A DNA stretch of 14,288 nucleotides from Halobacteriales archaeon SW_5_68_122 (lineage in GTDB: Archaea > Halobacteriota > Halobacteria > Halobacteriales > Haloarculaceae), in the NCBI GenBank assembly GCA_003022815.1, contig PXSL01000136.1, positions 1 through 14,288 on the forward strand, read 5' to 3'. Of this stretch, positions 1 through 5,693 are shown in pieces (positions within the stretch are counted from its first letter, which is position 1; each line of letters begins with the position of its first letter). The translations under genes and the position numbers were made by a program. The notes below the pieces were generated by a model, which was not told the origin of the DNA, ran no database searches, and worked only from the letters and a program-made list of their open reading frames with translations.

Positions 1-759
1 GACGGAGTAGCCGACGTCGCGCCCGATGGCCACGGTGTCGACGTCCGGGAGTATCATCGTCTCGACGTTCGGGTGGTCCTCGTAGACGTCCTCGATGAGT
101 TCTCGGCGCTCCTGGGCCGTAAGTGGGTTCTTCTCGCTGAGTTCAGTGTCGCGGATGGCGATGATGACGTGCTTGCCGTTGTCCGCGGCGGAGTCGATGA
201 TGGTGCGGTGGCCGTCGTGGAGCGGTTGCCAGCGACCGATGAACACGTGGCTCGGTTCGAACTTGCGGTCGAGCTCCGCGTTGATTCGCTTTATGTTCGC
301 CTCCTTGGAGTGGGTTGCCGTCCGGACTTCGACCTCAACCTCCGGTCTCTCGGGTTCCTCGAACGGCGCGTCGATACCGGTGAACCCCTCGATTTCGCCG
401 TTGCGAGCCTGCTCGTACATCCCCTTTACGTCGCGTTTCTCACACACTTCGAGGGGGGCGTTGACGTACACGAACGAGACGTTCTCGAGTGACTCGGCGA
501 TTAGCTCTCGCTGGGACCGGTACGGCGTGATGAACGACGCAACGACGTCGAATCCCTGGTCGTTCAACGCCCGGGCGACTCCGGCGGCCCGTCTGAGGTT
601 TTCAGTCCGATCCTCCTTGGAGAACCCGAGATCCGAATTGAGGGTGTCTCGGAGGTAATCCCCGTCGAGGTGGACCGTCTCCGGACCGATCAGTCCCTCA
701 GCGAGCGTCGTCTTTCCGGAACACGGCAGACCGAACAGCCAGGTAGTCGTACCGATCAT
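1..759 (-). CDS. cysC: APS kinase fused to a nucleotidyltransferase domain (3' end outside window)
   Basis: This gene makes PAPS, the sulfate donor, by phosphorylating adenylylsulfate. The 253 visible residues start at an ATG whose first bases form an ATGA overlap with the upstream small ORF. Residues 1-145 are an APS kinase: P-loop GLPCSGKTT at 10-18, LDGD at 31-34, the GFSKEDR motif at 45-51, and a GMYEQARNGEIEGFTGID stretch near 113-130 that is characteristic of the family. From about residue 170 a second domain begins with GRWQPLHDGH at 175-184, the nucleotide-binding HxGH-type motif of the cytidylyltransferase/NMNAT/ATP-sulfurylase superfamily, followed by LTAQERRELI and GRDVGYSV at 246-253. 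The reading frame is still open at base 1, so the C-terminus is missing. The kinase assignment is strong. The substrate of the second domain is unknown; glycerol-3-phosphate or other small alcohol phosphates, NMN, or sulfate are all possible. The neighbouring sulfotransferase supports a role in sulfation. Confidence 0.88.
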   Translation of the reverse strand, partial: MIGTTTWLFGLPCSGKTTLAEGLIGPETVHLDGDYLRDTLNSDLGFSKEDRTENLRRAAGVARALNDQGFDVVASFITPYRSQRELIAESLENVSFVYVNAPLEVCEKRDVKGMYEQARNGEIEGFTGIDAPFEEPERPEVEVEVRTATHSKEANIKRINAELDRKFEPSHVFIGRWQPLHDGHRTIIDSAADNGKHVIIAIRDTELSEKNPLTAQERRELIEDVYEDHPNVETMILPDVDTVAIGRDVGYSV

Positions 760-881
760 CGGTTACGCTTCCCTCCGAAAAAAGCGAACGTGCCCGTATC
801 GCTCTCGCCCTCACCGCTCGTGGCGGTTTCGACCCGATGCGGTTCGACCGTCGACGCCGCGTTCGATGTGCTGTCAGACAT
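756..881 (-). CDS. 41-residue ORF coupled to the APS kinase gene
   Basis: I do not recognise this product. The 41 residues are Ser-, Thr-, Glu- and Gly-rich and look disordered, ending in FFGGKRNR. The ATG at 881 was chosen because a GAGG lies nine bases upstream; an in-frame ATG at 974 would give 72 residues, but the extra part is Arg/His-rich and unlike a haloarchaeal protein. Its TGA shares bases with the ATG of the APS kinase (ATGA), which is the typical geometry for translational coupling. It may be a real microprotein or simply a translated leader that delivers ribosomes to the next gene. Size and composition alone do not settle this. Confidence 0.4.
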   Translation of the reverse strand: MSDSTSNAASTVEPHRVETATSGEGESDTGTFAFFGGKRNR

Positions 882-1001
882 AGGTTGTCGCCTCGTTTTG
901 GCGTGCTCGTGCGGTTCGTCCTCGTTGGATTGCCGGTCGGTGCCGATACGGCAGCGACCGGCGTGTGTTCTCATCGCCGCCGCGGGCCGGGGTCGCTTCG
1001 C

Positions 1002-2225
1002 TCAAATCCATTCCGACTCCTCCGTGTATCCCAACTCCTCGGTCACCTCGGTGTACGTCTCATCGGCTCGGTCGAGCGCGCTCCCCACGAGGTCCTCCTT
1101 GTCCCGCCAGCGAGCGCGTCTCGGTTCCTTCGTCGTCATCACCTGCGCCGGGGCTTCGACGTACTCGGAAAGTAGCGGCGACTCGCCGAGTTCGGCGAAC
1201 TCGACAATCTCCCGAACGGTGGAGCGGGTGTCGGTGAGGAGATCCTCGAACCGGACCCGGAGGACGTCCTCGTAGGCGTCGCGACCGTCGAGGATATGGC
1301 GGTGGGCCTTAGTCCACTGTAGCAGGCAGATGTCGATGAGCCTGCCCTCGGTAACCCAGTCCGGCGGGAGGTCGTAGCACCACAGGGAGCCGTCGTAGCC
1401 TTCGAGATCGAGCGGCCCTACGTCGTACGTCTGGAATCCCCTGTTCAGCCGCCAGCCGTCGTAGAGTCCGTTGATCGACGCTGCCGGGTTCCGCGTGAGG
1501 TGGACGACCCTGACGTCGGTATCGGCGAACAACCCCTCGCGGATCCATGGAAGCCGGTAGGCGTCGCCGCTCGCTTTCAGGATGAGCGTCCGCTCGAAGT
1601 CGTCCGCTCTGAGACTGCGCTTGTGGCGGTGTGAGGTGACGAACGGCCGGTCTTCGATCGTCTCGGTTTCGAACGGACTGTCCGCGTCTCGGTCCGCGTA
1701 CTCGTCGTACTGCAGGGTCGGAATGTCGAGCCGCTCGAGTATCTCGTCGAGCGATGCACCGTCGAGCAACTGTTCGCGGATTCGCTCGTAGGGGAGTTCC
1801 CGGCTGGAAAACTGCAGCGGGAGCCGAACGAGCGTGTTATCCACGTAGTGAGTGCGGTCACCGGACCGCTCGGTCGCCCCGACCTCTGCGAGAAGGTCCG
1901 TCAGGACCGTTTCACGGTCGAACGAACTGAAATCGGCCGGAACGACATCCGACTTGAGCGCCGGGTAACAGATTCCATTCAACATGAACCACCGGTCGTG
2001 TTCGCCGTCGAGACTACACGTTTCCTCGTGGTGTCGAAGGATATCGAAGAGGAGACTACTGCCTCCCCTCGGGGCCGTCGCGACGAGCAGTACGCTGTCG
2101 AAGTCGTCGGCCCGATACTCCGACAGAATCGACTGTTTCTCCTCCGAGATAACCTCGTTTTTTACGCGTTGGTAGTTCCGTCTCGCCTGCTCTCGGTGGT
2201 CGTCCGACGGTCGTTCGAAGCTCAC
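1002..2225 (-). CDS. PAPS-dependent sulfotransferase
   Basis: A 407-residue sulfotransferase expected to move sulfate from PAPS onto a hydroxyl or amine acceptor, perhaps a glycan or lipid. The PAPS-binding 5'-phosphosulfate loop is seen as APRGGSSLLFDIL at residues 51-63, and the 3'-phosphate-binding segment as VHLTRNPAASINGLYDGW at 241-258, with Arg245 and Ser250 in the usual places. No signal peptide or membrane segment is visible, so it is probably cytoplasmic. The start is GTG at 2225, supported by an excellent AGGAGGTG seven bases upstream. The neighbouring APS kinase on the same strand would supply the donor. The acceptor cannot be read from the sequence. The region 66-215 between the two motifs is unusually acidic, as expected for a haloarchaeon. 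Confidence 0.85.
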   Translation of the reverse strand: MSFERPSDDHREQARRNYQRVKNEVISEEKQSILSEYRADDFDSVLLVATAPRGGSSLLFDILRHHEETCSLDGEHDRWFMLNGICYPALKSDVVPADFSSFDRETVLTDLLAEVGATERSGDRTHYVDNTLVRLPLQFSSRELPYERIREQLLDGASLDEILERLDIPTLQYDEYADRDADSPFETETIEDRPFVTSHRHKRSLRADDFERTLILKASGDAYRLPWIREGLFADTDVRVVHLTRNPAASINGLYDGWRLNRGFQTYDVGPLDLEGYDGSLWCYDLPPDWVTEGRLIDICLLQWTKAHRHILDGRDAYEDVLRVRFEDLLTDTRSTVREIVEFAELGESPLLSEYVEAPAQVMTTKEPRRARWRDKEDLVGSALDRADETYTEVTEELGYTEESEWI

Positions 2226-2232
2226 CGGCCGC

Positions 2233-2240
2233 CACCTCCT
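2233..2240 (-). promoter_or_regulatory. Strong Shine-Dalgarno deciding the GTG start
   Basis: AGGAGGTG on the minus strand, an extended match to the archaeal 16S tail, sits seven bases before the GTG at 2225. It fixes that non-ATG start. It also implies a leadered transcript, in contrast to the leaderless look of several other genes here. Confidence 0.8.
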
Positions 2241-2293
2241 GCTGTTTTTACCGGATTACTCCGGAGTCGGAACTGACGGTTTGGTCTCATTCG

Positions 2294-2299
2294 TTATAA
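2294..2299 (-). promoter_or_regulatory. Candidate TATA box for the sulfotransferase unit
   Basis: TTATAA within ATTATAACGA on the minus strand. Transcription starting about 25 bases downstream, near 2270, would give a leader of roughly 45 bases containing the Shine-Dalgarno. The core is palindromic, so direction is not proven. Confidence 0.35.
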
Positions 2300-2495
2300 T
2301 CGAGCGTCCATCGTTCGTATTCGCGAGTCGCAAGCTGTTCTACGGCCCAAAGACCGCAGAATTCGGACACTGGATTCCGGCTCTCACAGCTTCTGACGTT
2401 TCGGTCCGGATTCGGAAGGAATCGCCCACGTGTCGAGGAAACTTCCACTTCTCGCTCGACGGGATGCAGTTCAAGAGCGGAACGCGATAGAATCT

Positions 2496-2507
2496 GTGGA
2501 ATTCCAC
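2496..2507. repeat. 12-bp perfect palindrome
   Basis: GTGGAATTCCAC is a perfect dyad in the gap upstream of the sulfotransferase promoter, about 200 bases from it. It could be an operator half-site pair or chance. Confidence 0.5.
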
Positions 2508-2764
2508 GAAATGAATAGGCCGTACTCATCGCCACCGCCTGCTCGCGTAAAGGTGGTTCTCTACTAATTTCACGTCAACTTAAATTTGTTACTTATCTAC
2601 AAAAATATTCGGGTACACCACGTAATATTTGGATACAGTCGCCGAGAAGTCCCGAAAACAGGCGGAAGCGGACTCACGGGACGCCGAGCGGCGAACGTGC
2701 GGTGGTCCGCTCGACAAGAATAAATTAGGCCTTCGAAGACTGAAGCAAGCCGGAGTCACTGCTG

Positions 2765-2871
2765 GTGCAGTCGAGTACGTCGTGATTTCATAGTGATTAC
2801 GCTAAGTCATTTCAGTATCGACTGCACGGAGGCGTGCAGTCACACTGGTAAACAGTTACAGTAATCACTGT
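2765..2871. repeat. Nested inverted repeats upstream of purO
   Basis: Four dyads interlock. A hairpin has arms GACTGCACG (2820-2828) and CGTGCAGTC (2833-2841) with a GAGG loop. Its left arm region TCGACTGCAC (2818-2827) is also complementary to GTGCAGTCGA at 2765-2774, so the two pairings compete. AGTGATTAC (2792-2800) pairs with GTAATCACT (2861-2869) and would enclose the hairpin. ACAGT/ACTGT (2858-2862 and 2867-2871) overlaps that last arm. The arrangement resembles either a regulatory RNA leader or the hairpin-bearing end of a transposon relic; neither is proven. Confidence 0.6.
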
Positions 2872-2980
2872 CAGACGATTCGACTCAGCGGTACGCAGAC
2901 GATAGACACTCTCGGGATCGGGTCGACGCCGGTGACCGCGAACCGACACCAACATGTCGCCGCCGCCGGCATCCTCGCCT

Positions 2981-3559
2981 ATGTACGTTGGTCGCTTCCT
3001 CGTGGTCGCACCGGACCGCGCCGCCTACCGCGTCTCCTCGCGGTCGTTCCCAAACCGCCGGGTCGTCGAGCGCGACGGGACGCTCACCGTCGCGCCGACC
3101 GCCGACGCCCCGGAGACGGACAACCCCTACATCTCCTACAACTGCATGCGGACGACCGCCGACGGCGAGGCGGCCGTCGTCGGCAACGGCACGCAGGTCG
3201 ACCCGATCGTCGAGAAGCTCGAACTCGGCTACCCGGGACGGGACGCGCTGGCGGAGACGCTCCTGGCGATGGATTACGAGAAGGACGACTACGATACGCC
3301 CCGCATCGCGGGTGTCGTCGGCGAGGAGAGCCACGTCGGCATCGTCCGCCGGGACGCCCTGCTGGTCGGGGCCGTCGAGGCGCCGACGCTCGTCGCCACC
3401 TACGAGAAGGACCATCCGGAGGCCGTCGACCTCGAGGCGACCGACCCCGAGGCGATGGCCCGCGAACTGTACGACCGCGAGTTCGAGCACCCGGTGTGCG
3501 CCGCCGCCGTCGCCCGGGCCGACGGCGACTTCGAGGCCGGCTTCTACAACGGCGAGTAG
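2981..3559 (+). CDS. purO: Archaeal IMP cyclohydrolase
   Basis: Catalyses the last step of purine synthesis, ring closure of FAICAR to IMP, in the archaeal-specific family that replaces the bacterial PurH cyclohydrolase domain. The 192 residues carry the family signatures MYVGRF at the N-terminus, [12 protein letters not shown] at 15-26 and [10 protein letters not shown] at 48-57, and the length fits the family. I chose the ATG at 2981 because PurO proteins typically begin at this MYVGRF; an in-frame ATG at 2954 would add nine residues (MSPPPASSP) that look unrelated. Neither start has a Shine-Dalgarno, so the mRNA may be leaderless or have a short leader. It is soluble and cytoplasmic. Two more plus-strand genes follow at short distances. 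Confidence 0.9.
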   Translation: MYVGRFLVVAPDRAAYRVSSRSFPNRRVVERDGTLTVAPTADAPETDNPYISYNCMRTTADGEAAVVGNGTQVDPIVEKLELGYPGRDALAETLLAMDYEKDDYDTPRIAGVVGEESHVGIVRRDALLVGAVEAPTLVATYEKDHPEAVDLEATDPEAMARELYDREFEHPVCAAAVARADGDFEAGFYNGE

Positions 3560-3604
3560 CCCCCCGACCGCAACGATAAGGACGATTCGGTACCACGTCG
3601 CATC

Positions 3605-3799
3605 ATGTCCGATGTAGACATTGACCTCGAGGAAATGCTGGACGGCAGCGGCGCGAAGATGAAGACGAAACTGCCGGGCATCGAGGTGACGACGCAACTC
3701 GCCGAGGCCGACTCCGAGGAACTGGAGCGGCTCCACCGCGCGCAATTGACGTTTGCCCTAGAGCACGCCGAGGACGCCAAGGAAGCCTCCCGGATGTAA
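3605..3799 (+). CDS. Small acidic conserved-looking protein, 64 aa
   Basis: No function recognised. The 64 residues are acidic with 19 Asp/Glu, have no cysteines or membrane segment, and have a predicted amphipathic helix in the second half (about 34-62, rich in Glu, Leu, His and Ala), suggesting a small helical protein. High G/C at third codon positions and acidic bias support real coding. A possible weak TATA, CGATAAGG near 3574-3581, lies about 28 bases before the ATG, consistent with a leaderless start. It sits 45 bases after purO and 47 bases before the phosphoesterase. Confidence 0.65.
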   Translation: MSDVDIDLEEMLDGSGAKMKTKLPGIEVTTQLAEADSEELERLHRAQLTFALEHAEDAKEASRM

Positions 3800-3846
3800 G
3801 CCGGCGGACCGCCACCCATTAGCCGGCGGCGGCCGAAACCCGAGCC

Positions 3847-4506
3847 ATGAGAGTGGGCGCCATCTCCGACATCCACGCCAACCGGGTCGCACTGGAGGCG
3901 GTGCTGGATGACATGCCGGACGTAGACGCGCTGGTCTGTGCCGGCGATGTGGTGGGCTACAACCCCCGGCCTGCCTCGTGCGTCGAGACGCTCCGAGAAC
4001 AGGGCGTCCCGACGGTGATGGGCAACCACGACCGCGCCGTCGTCACCGGAACCGGCTTCGCCGGCAACGGCATGGCCGACGCCGGCGTCGAGCACGCCCG
4101 CGAACGCCTCGACGAGACGGCGATGGAGTGGCTCTCGGACCTGCCCGAGGAGCGCCGTCTCCTCGACGGCCGGATGAAGGTCGTCCACGGCCACCCCGAC
4201 GACCCGAACCGCTACACCTACCCCGCGCTATTCTCCGAGCGACTGCTCGAGGGCGAGGACGTCCTCGTGATGGGCCACACCCACGTCCAGGCCCACGAAG
4301 TTTACGACGACGGCGTCGTGATGAACCCGGGGTCGGTCGGCCAGCCGCGCGACGACGACCCGCGGGCCGCCTACGCCGTCGTCGACCTCGAGGCGCTGAC
4401 CGTCGAGGAACACCGCGTCGAGTACGACATCGAGGCGGTTATCGAGGCCGTCGAGACGGCCGGCCTGCCGCGGGACACCGGTCAACGCCTGAAGAAGGGG
4501 CGATAA
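3847..4506 (+). CDS. YfcE-like metallophosphoesterase
   Basis: A calcineurin-like phosphoesterase of the small, single-domain YfcE/MJ0936 type that hydrolyses phosphodiesters or phosphomonoesters with two metal ions. All five metal-ligand motifs are present in the 219 residues: SDIH (Asp8, His10), GDVVGYNP (Asp34), GNHD (Asn60, His61), HGHP (His114, His116) and GHTH (His144, His146), followed by NPGSVGQPRDDD. No signal peptide, so cytoplasmic. The physiological substrate cannot be deduced. It ends at TAA 4504-4506 and is followed at once by an oligo-T tract and the stem-loop array, so termination just downstream is likely. Confidence 0.88.
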   Translation: MRVGAISDIHANRVALEAVLDDMPDVDALVCAGDVVGYNPRPASCVETLREQGVPTVMGNHDRAVVTGTGFAGNGMADAGVEHARERLDETAMEWLSDLPEERRLLDGRMKVVHGHPDDPNRYTYPALFSERLLEGEDVLVMGHTHVQAHEVYDDGVVMNPGSVGQPRDDDPRAAYAVVDLEALTVEEHRVEYDIEAVIEAVETAGLPRDTGQRLKKGR

Positions 4507-4509
4507 ATA

Positions 4510-4558
4510 CCCACTTTTTATACGGGGCGGCCTGCGGCCGCCCCGGCAAAAACGTGGG
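4510..4558. terminator. Extended hairpin with T-run, probable bidirectional terminator
   Basis: GGGGCGGCC (4524-4532) and GGCCGCCCC (4536-4544) form a 9-bp stem with a TGC loop. It is extended by TTTTT (4515-4519) with AAAAA (4548-4552) and by CCCAC (4510-4514) with GTGGG (4554-4558), leaving one bulged C and a small internal loop. T-runs lie on both strands, and it sits directly after the plus-strand phosphoesterase in a convergent intergenic region, which fits termination from either side. Confidence 0.65.
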
Positions 4559-4576
4559 GAAAATTGCGAAGTCGTT

Positions 4577-4843
4577 CGAGAGAGCTTCGCTCTCTCGTGA
4601 TGTTGCCAGAATCAGCAGGATTCTGGCCGCTTGCCGGACGTCGTCCGGCAATGTCGTCAGAACGCGGAGCGTTCTGACTGCAAGCGGGAAATCTCCGATT
4701 TCCCGCAATGACGAGAGACACCAGAGGCGTCTCTCGGACCACGGCGAAGCCGCCTCGGTACATCGAACGGCGCCGAAGGCGCCGTGAAACATAGCGACTC
4801 GCTCCGGTCGGCGCCGGGAACCGCGCTCGCTTCGCTCGCGCGG
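4577..4843. repeat. Tandem array of about ten different short-loop stem-loops
   Basis: Perfect or nearly perfect hairpins follow one another, each with a different stem sequence. They are 4577-4597 (9 bp, TTC loop), 4605-4627 (9 bp, AGCAG loop), 4631-4651 (9 bp, GTC), 4656-4678 (10 bp, GGA), 4684-4706 (10 bp, TCC), 4712-4736 (10 of 11 pairs, AGA), 4742-4752 (4 bp, GAA, weak), 4767-4785 (8 bp, GAA), 4795-4810 (4 bp, weak) and 4821-4843 (8 of 10 pairs, TTC). Their centres are spaced about 23-30 bases apart, with spacers of only 3-7 bases in the best part. Loops are mostly three bases. The array fills the gap between convergent genes. Its role is unknown. Confidence 0.85.
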
Positions 4844-4909
4844 ATGCTACTCTACGATCCCCGCCCATACGGTCGTTCGCGGCGGCAGGCAATCGGCCAC
4901 CGCGCCCGC

Positions 4910-5644
4910 TCAGAACCGCTCCTCGAGGCCGACCTTCAGAATGGACTTAGCGATCTCGGCGCCGCCGGTCAGCGGGTCGAGTTTCGTCTCACCGGACCGC
5001 TCGGCGTACTCGATGGGGAGCTCGCGAACGTCGTAGCCGCGGGCCAGCGGTCGCATCAGGAGTTCTGCCGACAGGCCGGTGTTCTCGGTCCACTCGATGT
5101 CCTCGATGACCTCCCGGCGGTAGGCCCGCATGCCGGTGGTGGTGTCGTGGACCCGCTCGCCCAGCAGGGCGCTCGCGACGACGGCGAAGGCGTGGTTGCC
5201 GAAGCGGTTGAACGCCGGCATCGCCTCGGCGCCATGGTACAGTCGGTCGCCGCTGACCACGTCGTACCCCTCGTCTACGGCCTCGAGGAACGCCGGCAGT
5301 GCCTCCATCGGGTAGGTGTCGTCGCAGTCGGTCGTGACGACGACCTCGCGGGAGGCGGCCTCCAGCGCCGCCCCGACGGCGACCCCGTACCCGCGCGGCT
5401 CCTGGCGGATGACGCGGGCGCCGTGTGCCTCGGCGATTTTGGGCGTCCGGTCGTCGGAGCCGTCGACGCAGACCACCTCCGCGCGGCCGTTGGTCACCCG
5501 CTCGATGTCGTCGAGCACCGTCCCGACGGCTTCTTCCTCGTTGTAGGTGCCCATCACGACGCTGAGGTCGTCGAAGGTGAACTCCCGGCGTTCGTCGGTG
5601 TCGGCTCCGTTTGCGTCCGCCGCGTCCGTCTCCAGCGTGCTCAT
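4910..5644 (-). CDS. Dpm1-like family 2 glycosyltransferase
   Basis: A GT-A fold glycosyltransferase related to dolichol-phosphate mannose synthase. It probably moves a sugar from a nucleotide donor to dolichyl phosphate or a lipid-linked glycan at the inner face of the membrane. The 244 residues show the donor-site start VVMGTYNEEEAV at 29-40, CVDGSDDRT at 59-67 and the metal-binding DxD in TTDCDDTYP at 104-112 (Asp106, Asp108). They end without the C-terminal membrane helices that some relatives carry. The start ATG at 5644 was chosen because the protein begins there with an acidic tail followed by the fold; an upstream in-frame ATG at 5833 would add an Arg-rich stretch read antisense-like from the GMC gene. 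It follows the GMC gene by 44 bases and may have its own promoter. The sugar and acceptor are not known. Confidence 0.82.
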   Translation of the reverse strand: MSTLETDAADANGADTDERREFTFDDLSVVMGTYNEEEAVGTVLDDIERVTNGRAEVVCVDGSDDRTPKIAEAHGARVIRQEPRGYGVAVGAALEAASREVVVTTDCDDTYPMEALPAFLEAVDEGYDVVSGDRLYHGAEAMPAFNRFGNHAFAVVASALLGERVHDTTTGMRAYRREVIEDIEWTENTGLSAELLMRPLARGYDVRELPIEYAERSGETKLDPLTGGAEIAKSILKVGLEERF

Positions 5645-5675
5645 TGCCGTAGAGTATCCGGCGGCCACACTTGGG

Positions 5676-5693
5676 CTTTTAGGTTTGCCTAAA
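5676..5693 (-). promoter_or_regulatory. Candidate TATA box and small dyad before the glycosyltransferase
   Basis: On the minus strand CCTAAAAG (5676-5683) lies about 35 bases before the ATG at 5644. Overlapping it, TTTAGG and CCTAAA (5678-5683 and 5688-5693) form a 6-bp dyad with a 4-base loop that also contains the TAG stop of the GMC gene. It could act as promoter, as terminator, or as both. Confidence 0.4.

Larger units (their letters stand above)
2226..2980. other. Long intergenic region between divergent units, lower GC
   Basis: No convincing gene lies here. ORFs of 69 codons (plus, 2281-2490) and 82 codons (minus, 2287-2535) overlap each other on opposite strands and show no haloarchaeal acidity or known motif. 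The contents worth noting are the promoter of the sulfotransferase unit, a perfect 12-bp palindrome at 2496-2507, an AT-rich block at 2575-2635 (TTAAATTTG, AAAAATATT), a 54-codon TTG-started ORF at 2629-2793, and a cluster of inverted repeats at 2765-2871. The promoter of purO must lie at the right end, but no clear TATA box is visible within 40 bases of either candidate start. Confidence 0.6.
4507..4909. other. Convergent intergenic region occupied by stem-loops
   Basis: I see no gene here. Open frames crossing it (for example minus 4439-4792) translate the hairpin arms themselves and run into the opposite strand of the phosphoesterase. The last 65 bases (4844-4909) hold no structure that I could recognise beyond GC-rich sequence ending at the glycosyltransferase stop. 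Confidence 0.7.

Noticed and set aside
2287..2535. 82-codon minus-strand frame in the gap before the sulfotransferase
   Set aside because: It is not acidic, has no motif, and a plus-strand frame of similar length overlaps it.
2885..3745. 286-codon minus-strand frame opposite purO
   Set aside because: The plus strand carries clear PurO motifs; the minus translation is rich in Val, Gly and Arg with no motif, as expected from the antisense of a haloarchaeal gene.
3801..3830. Two copies of GCCGGCGG before the phosphoesterase
   Set aside because: Short GC-rich direct repeats are common by chance at this composition.
4577..4785. The regular spacing suggested a CRISPR array
   Set aside because: CRISPR repeats are identical to one another with variable spacers. 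Here no unit repeats; only the hairpin form and the spacing do.
4439..4792. 117-codon minus-strand frame across the stem-loop array
   Set aside because: It translates hairpin arms, then runs antisense into the phosphoesterase, and is not acidic; it is probably an artefact of the palindromes.
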